This document shows positions 60,667 to 64,000 of a stretch of DNA of 64,000 nt, piece by piece; position 1 is the stretch's first letter, and every line of letters starts with the position of its first letter. Origin of the DNA: Floccularia luteovirens (lineage: Eukaryota; Basidiomycota; Agaricomycetes; Agaricales; Squamanitaceae); NCBI GenBank assembly GCA_009739215.1, contig VSJF01000007.1, positions 248,001 to 312,000 of the forward strand, in the 5' to 3' direction. The position numbers and the translations under genes were made by a program. The notes under the pieces are model-generated. The model was given only the letters and a program-made list of their open reading frames with translations. It searched no databases and was not told where the DNA came from.

Positions 60667-61730
60667 CTATGTTGCCTCGCGGAGTCTGGCACGGAGTCTT
60701 TCTAGCGCTTTCCCGAGCTCGTTGCGTCCTCGCCGATCAGCACCTACGCCCCAAAATGCATCTTTGTCAGAGTCCTACAAGTTTGGTTTAGCACATAATG
60801 ATTGAAAATTTATTGCATTGCCAAACCTCCACGAGTTCCGCATCGCCCGTTGCTAGCAGCTCAGCCTTCAGGTCCAAATGCTGTGTAAACTTGTGCCACA
60901 ATGTTATGTCCATCTATTGAACAATGTAAGGAACTACGATGCACCAAAGATATGAGCTAACTCGCCTTGTCTATATTTACTTGTTTCCAATCTGGACGAA
61001 CTTCTGGCTGGAAACGGCGTGCTTCAGAGAACGCCACACTTGGTCTTTCTGAGCATGTACGAATATGCTCCGCAAGTCCAGGGCGGTGGTCTTGGAACTT
61101 AACGATCACGATTAGTATATCGATAAGACAATTTTATTGATCCACACGAACTTTGAAAGATTGGAATAGGTGCTCGCTAGTTGGATACTTCTTCCCTTTG
61201 TAAACAACAGGGTGAGCCGAAAAGTTTGTAAAGCCATAATGGGGGTCATGCTTGTGGTAGAATAAAATCCTTTGAGTAGATGTTCTATTCTGAGGAGAAC
61301 TTCTACGTGAATCGGGAGGGCTGTTGGTATTCGGTGCTCGAAGGAAGGGGGCACTCCTTGAACCGGGCCTGCGGGAATGTTGTTGCATATTCCTGGGAGT
61401 CAACTCTTGAACATCAGAGTTCGCATTTGTATCTTCCGTCACAACGACCTGAGTGTCTACAAAAGACCTCGTCCGGCGAACAGGTTGCTCTGCCGATTCT
61501 TCTTGATCGCCTTCTTCCTCTGCGAGGCTGAGGAGAGTATTGAAACTTTGCTGATTCCAATGAGAGGGTGAGACGTCAGACGTCACATACACAGTACGTC
61601 GACGTTCCTCAATACGGTACTGTACTGGCTGCTTTGTAGTCGTTGGCGACGAGCATGCCCCGAATGATGGAAGAGGTGTCGTCGAGCTGGAGGGAGAGGT
61701 CACGATGGTAATTGTTTTTCGGGTAAGCAT
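60667..61730 (-). CDS. NADAR domain protein (YbiA/DUF1768 family)
   Basis: Four exons (61152-61730, 60966-61097, 60827-60913, 60667-60774) sum to 906 nt, 301 aa. The first 150 residues are Ser/Thr/Arg-rich and probably disordered. The NADAR domain fills the C-terminal half: ILFYHKHDPHYGFTNFSAHP, YKGKKYPTSEHLFQSFKF, AEHIRTCSERPSVAFSEARR, VRPDWKQVNIDKMDITLWHK, LLATGDAELVEDSDKDAFWG and RRGRNELGKALERLRARL. NADAR proteins are linked to NAD/ADP-ribose metabolism, and some are N- or O-glycosidases removing riboside or ADP-ribose groups. Intron 2 (60914-60965) uses a GC donor. The gene lies 240 bp upstream of the Cys-rich gene on the same strand and is divergent from the PARP-like gene. Confidence 0.9.
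60914..60965 (-). other. GC-AG intron in the NADAR gene
   Basis: The donor is AAG|GCGAGT and the acceptor CAATAG. It retains the conserved VNIDKMD block. A GT donor 15 bases earlier (CAA|GTAAAT) also keeps frame but deletes VNIDK, so the GC border is preferred. Confidence 0.65.
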
Positions 61731-62479
61731 CAGGGAGAACAGAGACAAAAGTAATTTGTGATAATATGGAGGCAAGGTGGTAATAAATCCGATAGCTATC
61801 TCGAGAGCGTTCGTTTGTAGATCAGACAAATACACCAGTTTTATTGCCACAACGTTCAAACCATCAACTCTCCTGCCGCCTTGGAGCTGAAGGGCAGCGC
61901 CTCACTAAGACAGCGTTCTTAAAAGTCGAATAATAACGATGTAAACGTGTCATTTGGGGCCAACGCAGCCTGATGAGTCGTGTTTAACACGACTCAAATT
62001 TGGATAACTGAGAGTCGCGAACCCCGGGTGATGATTGTGACAGATATGTGACTATTACATGTGACTCTTGTATTATCACTGTCACATCGTCCCAGGGAGT
62101 TGTTTCATTAATTAAGACTGTCATTAACATATCGTCCTTCGCGTCGCCCTGCATCAGATATCTACCTGTCTGCGCAGCTCAAGCGGTTGTATTGAATTCG
62201 ATGCTATTTCAGTGTTCTGGAAGTCCCAGAGTCCTCTTAGTCATTCTGTTTCAACAGCCAAACTCCAGCGCATTCAGTCCCTGTACTCATGGATAACACG
62301 CGGTAGGTGATGGCTACTACTACTGGACTCATTGCACTGCCCTATCGGATTTCACTGCCTGGATTGTCGCGAATGAAAGGTTAACCTGCCAGGGACTTGA
62401 TTCGCGAAGCGTTGGCCTCGGAATATAACTTGTCGATTTAAAAGTCAGTGAACCAACGATCCTCATTTCTAAGCCCAAT
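61731..62479. promoter_or_regulatory. Shared divergent promoter of NADAR and PARP-like genes
   Basis: 749 bp between two outward-facing start codons. It contains a perfect 23 bp palindrome (61974-61996) and, just right of it, four TGTGAC motifs within about 50 bp (62036-62041, 62047-62052, 62060-62065 and inverted at 62081-62086). Both features suggest dense regulation. No gene is supported inside; the frame at 62048-62296 is incidental. Confidence 0.55.
61974..61996. promoter_or_regulatory. Perfect palindrome in the NADAR-PARP promoter
   Basis: Two arms of 11 bp (TGAGTCGTGTT and its exact complement) flank a single base. The outer TGAGTC resembles a bZIP half-site. Perfect dyads of this length are typical of sites for dimeric transcription factors or of hairpin-forming DNA. 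Confidence 0.6.
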
Positions 62480-63517
62480 ATGTCAACTGACGAGTTCAGC
62501 TTTGATCACCCAGAAAATCAAACTAACAACAAATGGACAAGGCTATTGCCTTTGTCGCAATCCGATCCCAAGTTTCTGGCTGGTGAGTCTCAACGTTCTA
62601 GTGAATTAACCGTCTGATAACCTCTATCTAGTGGAGAAACAGTTTATCAAGAATTGGAAGCATCCAAAGAAACCCAAACCTCGCGTACACGCTGTTTACA
62701 AGATACTTTCCTCCGAAGCAAGTCTAAAGCCTTTCCACCAATACCGGTTAATTCCTTCTCGCTTAACTCTTTCCACGCATGCTGAGTGAAATGTGTAGTG
62801 AACGAGTTTCCCAAACTCCATCTCTGAGTTCCAAGTCCAAGAACTTGAACAATCCAGCAAATGAACAACTTCTGTACCATGGAACTAACCGCTCCTGCCT
62901 TCTTGGTGAAGATAACGCCCGTGTGCGACTTTGCCCCAGAACAGATTGTCGCCTTTGTTCCGTGATACGCAAATCATATGATATCAAGAAATGCGGTCAG
63001 TTTTGCTTAGCATATAAGAAATATTTGCCGATTTGGCTTTAGGTTCAAAGAACAAATTTCGCAGATTTGGAACGGGTATATACACAACATCTTGCTCGTC
63101 TAGTAAGTCAACATTTAATATTTTTTTTTGTTGAAAATTCATCCTTTTTCCCGTCTCTAGAGGCCAATGATTATGCCATGAATGTGGATCAAAATTCCAG
63201 CCTGAAAGTGGTTCTCGTCAACCGTGTCATCGTGGGTAAGCCGTACAAACGACGTGTTAACGCCACAAACCTAGATGAGCCTCCTTGTGGTCATCATTCC
63301 GTGAGTAATTTTCAGTTAAATCTATATTTTATGTGATCCGAAATGGGGCTAGGTCATCGGTGAACCTGGCATTGATTTGAATTACGAAGAAACTGTGGTG
63401 TATACTAATGACGCTATCCGACCGGCATATCTCATTGTATATGGGGAAAGCCTTGAAGCTCCTTCAAAATTACACACCCTGGTTTCCGTCCTTTTCAAGA
63501 CTCCACTGGCATCGTAG
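62480..63517 (+). CDS. PARP-type ADP-ribosyltransferase, compact form
   Basis: Six exons (62480-62582, 62632-62746, 62799-62995, 63043-63102, 63161-63300, 63353-63517) sum to 780 nt, 259 aa. The protein is almost only a catalytic domain. Triad positions are all present: His in LLYHGTN (about residue 100), Tyr in FGTGIYTTSCSSKANDY (about 152) and Glu in NYEETVVYTNDAIRPAYLIV (about 218). A Cys insert (LCPRTDCRLCSVI) follows the first motif, as in other agaricomycete members, and FLAVEKQFIKNWKH precedes the domain. It should transfer ADP-ribose from NAD+ to a protein or nucleic acid; mono- versus poly-transfer cannot be told from sequence. It lacks the Cys-rich N-terminal part that relatives carry. 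No signal peptide. Confidence 0.88.
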
Positions 63518-63792
63518 TCGATGGATGGGTTCTGTGACATGCAGTTGAATAAATTATCCCATTATATGAATCACTGTACTAATGTCATTTCTCATTTATA
63601 CATCTGAATTCTCCCTCATTTTGTGTACATGATCACATACACAGGAATAATAGCATCTGAGATCTGAACGAAGACGGACTCTTCGTCAGATATCTACTCG
63701 CATTCGTCAGCAGTGTGTTTTAGAACAGTTTCATAAAAGACTAACATCATCCGCGGAGCACTGGCCGGGCTCCGCCACAACGTCGCAAGCAA
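63518..63792. other. Intergenic region, converging 3' ends
   Basis: 275 bp between the PARP-like gene and the partial gene at the right edge. Nothing recognised. Confidence 0.5.
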
Positions 63793-64000
63793 TCATGACT
63801 CTGTATGGGGAAGAGGTGCAAGATGTTGCGTATTGGTCAGCAAGAGCCGGATTACGGTACGAATAGATTCCCTCGCCAAATCTTTTGTTCTCAAATTAGA
63901 TGATACACCATAGAAATTTTGGTTCATACCTTCCTGTTGTACTTGTTGCCCCGAAAGCAAACGATTTAAAAGAAGATTTGATAATTCCACATATACCACA
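63793..64000 (-). CDS. 3' end of an unidentified gene, cut by the window edge
   Basis: Two exons are visible, 63930 to beyond 64000 and 63793-63881, joined by a GTATGA..AAAAG intron of 48 nt. They encode a helical C terminus (YVELSNLLLNRLLSGQQVQQ then ARESIRTVIRLLLTNTQ) ending PLPHTES. The rest lies outside the window, so I cannot name a family. Confidence 0.55.
   Translation of the reverse strand, partial: VVYVELSNLLLNRLLSGQQVQQEGMNQNFYGVSSNLRTKDLARESIRTVIRLLLTNTQHLAPLPHTES

Noticed and set aside
59332..63517. Prokaryote-type toxin-antitoxin interpretation of the ADP-ribose genes
   Set aside because: The genes are intron-rich fungal genes with fungal family features, so a recent bacterial origin is not supported.

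Overview
This window is nuclear DNA of a filamentous basidiomycete, most likely an agaricomycete (mushroom-forming) fungus. The genes are dense on both strands and broken by many introns of about 45-65 bp with GT(A/G)NGT donors. The proteins match typical agaricomycete families: F-box/LRR proteins, a ricin-B lectin fusion, a DUF1479 dioxygenase, and a Cys-rich family with KPKF..YC repeats. No rRNA, tRNA, CRISPR array or complete transposon was recognised. Exon models were built by hand from frames and splice sites. In most genes the summed exon length is a multiple of three and a family motif crosses the joins, so these models are well supported but not proven by transcript.

Layout. 0-2.4 kb: a VTC1-like vacuolar polyphosphate subunit (-) and a class B J-protein (+) from a 224 bp divergent promoter. 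2.4-5.1 kb: no gene seen. 5.1-9.1 kb: a small unknown protein, a decayed F-box-like fragment (-), and an F-box/LRR gene (+) whose frame is broken at two homopolymers. 9.3-10.6 kb: secreted thaumatin-like plus ricin-B lectin fusion (-). 11.6-14.6 kb: long coiled-coil protein with a C-terminal membrane segment. 15.4-18.1 kb: CaMKK/Ssp1-type protein kinase (-). 19.0-23.9 kb: Aro8-like aminotransferase (-) and galactokinase (+), divergent. 26.6-31.7 kb: large Pps1-like dual-specificity phosphatase (-). 32.7-34.5 kb: DUF1479 dioxygenase (-). 37.1-39.1 kb: M20 peptidase with 16 exons. 40.2-42.2 kb: small secreted Cys-rich protein and Acr3 arsenite transporter (both -). 42.5-44.9 kb: DUF2415/WD-like protein. 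45.5-48.3 kb: mitochondrial ABC transporter Atm1. 50.2-52.1 kb: Pgs1 (-). 52.6-54.5 kb: two small unknown proteins. 56.5-57.5 kb: Coq4 (-). 58.0-58.9 kb: a C2H2-like zinc-finger protein.

The most notable locus is 59.3-63.5 kb. Three neighbouring genes all point to ADP-ribose chemistry: a Cys-rich protein of the type I associate with fungal PARP proteins (-), a NADAR-domain protein (-), and a compact PARP-type ADP-ribosyltransferase with an intact H-Y-E triad (+). The last two are divergent and share a 749 bp promoter region carrying a 23 bp palindrome and a cluster of TGTGAC motifs. A possible writer/eraser/adaptor module is inferred here, not shown.

Most other genes are housekeeping functions (mitochondrial Fe-S export, cardiolipin and ubiquinone synthesis, galactose and aromatic amino acid metabolism, signalling) with no obvious common pathway. 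Three introns appear to use GC-AG borders, and galactokinase contains an 8 nt microexon.
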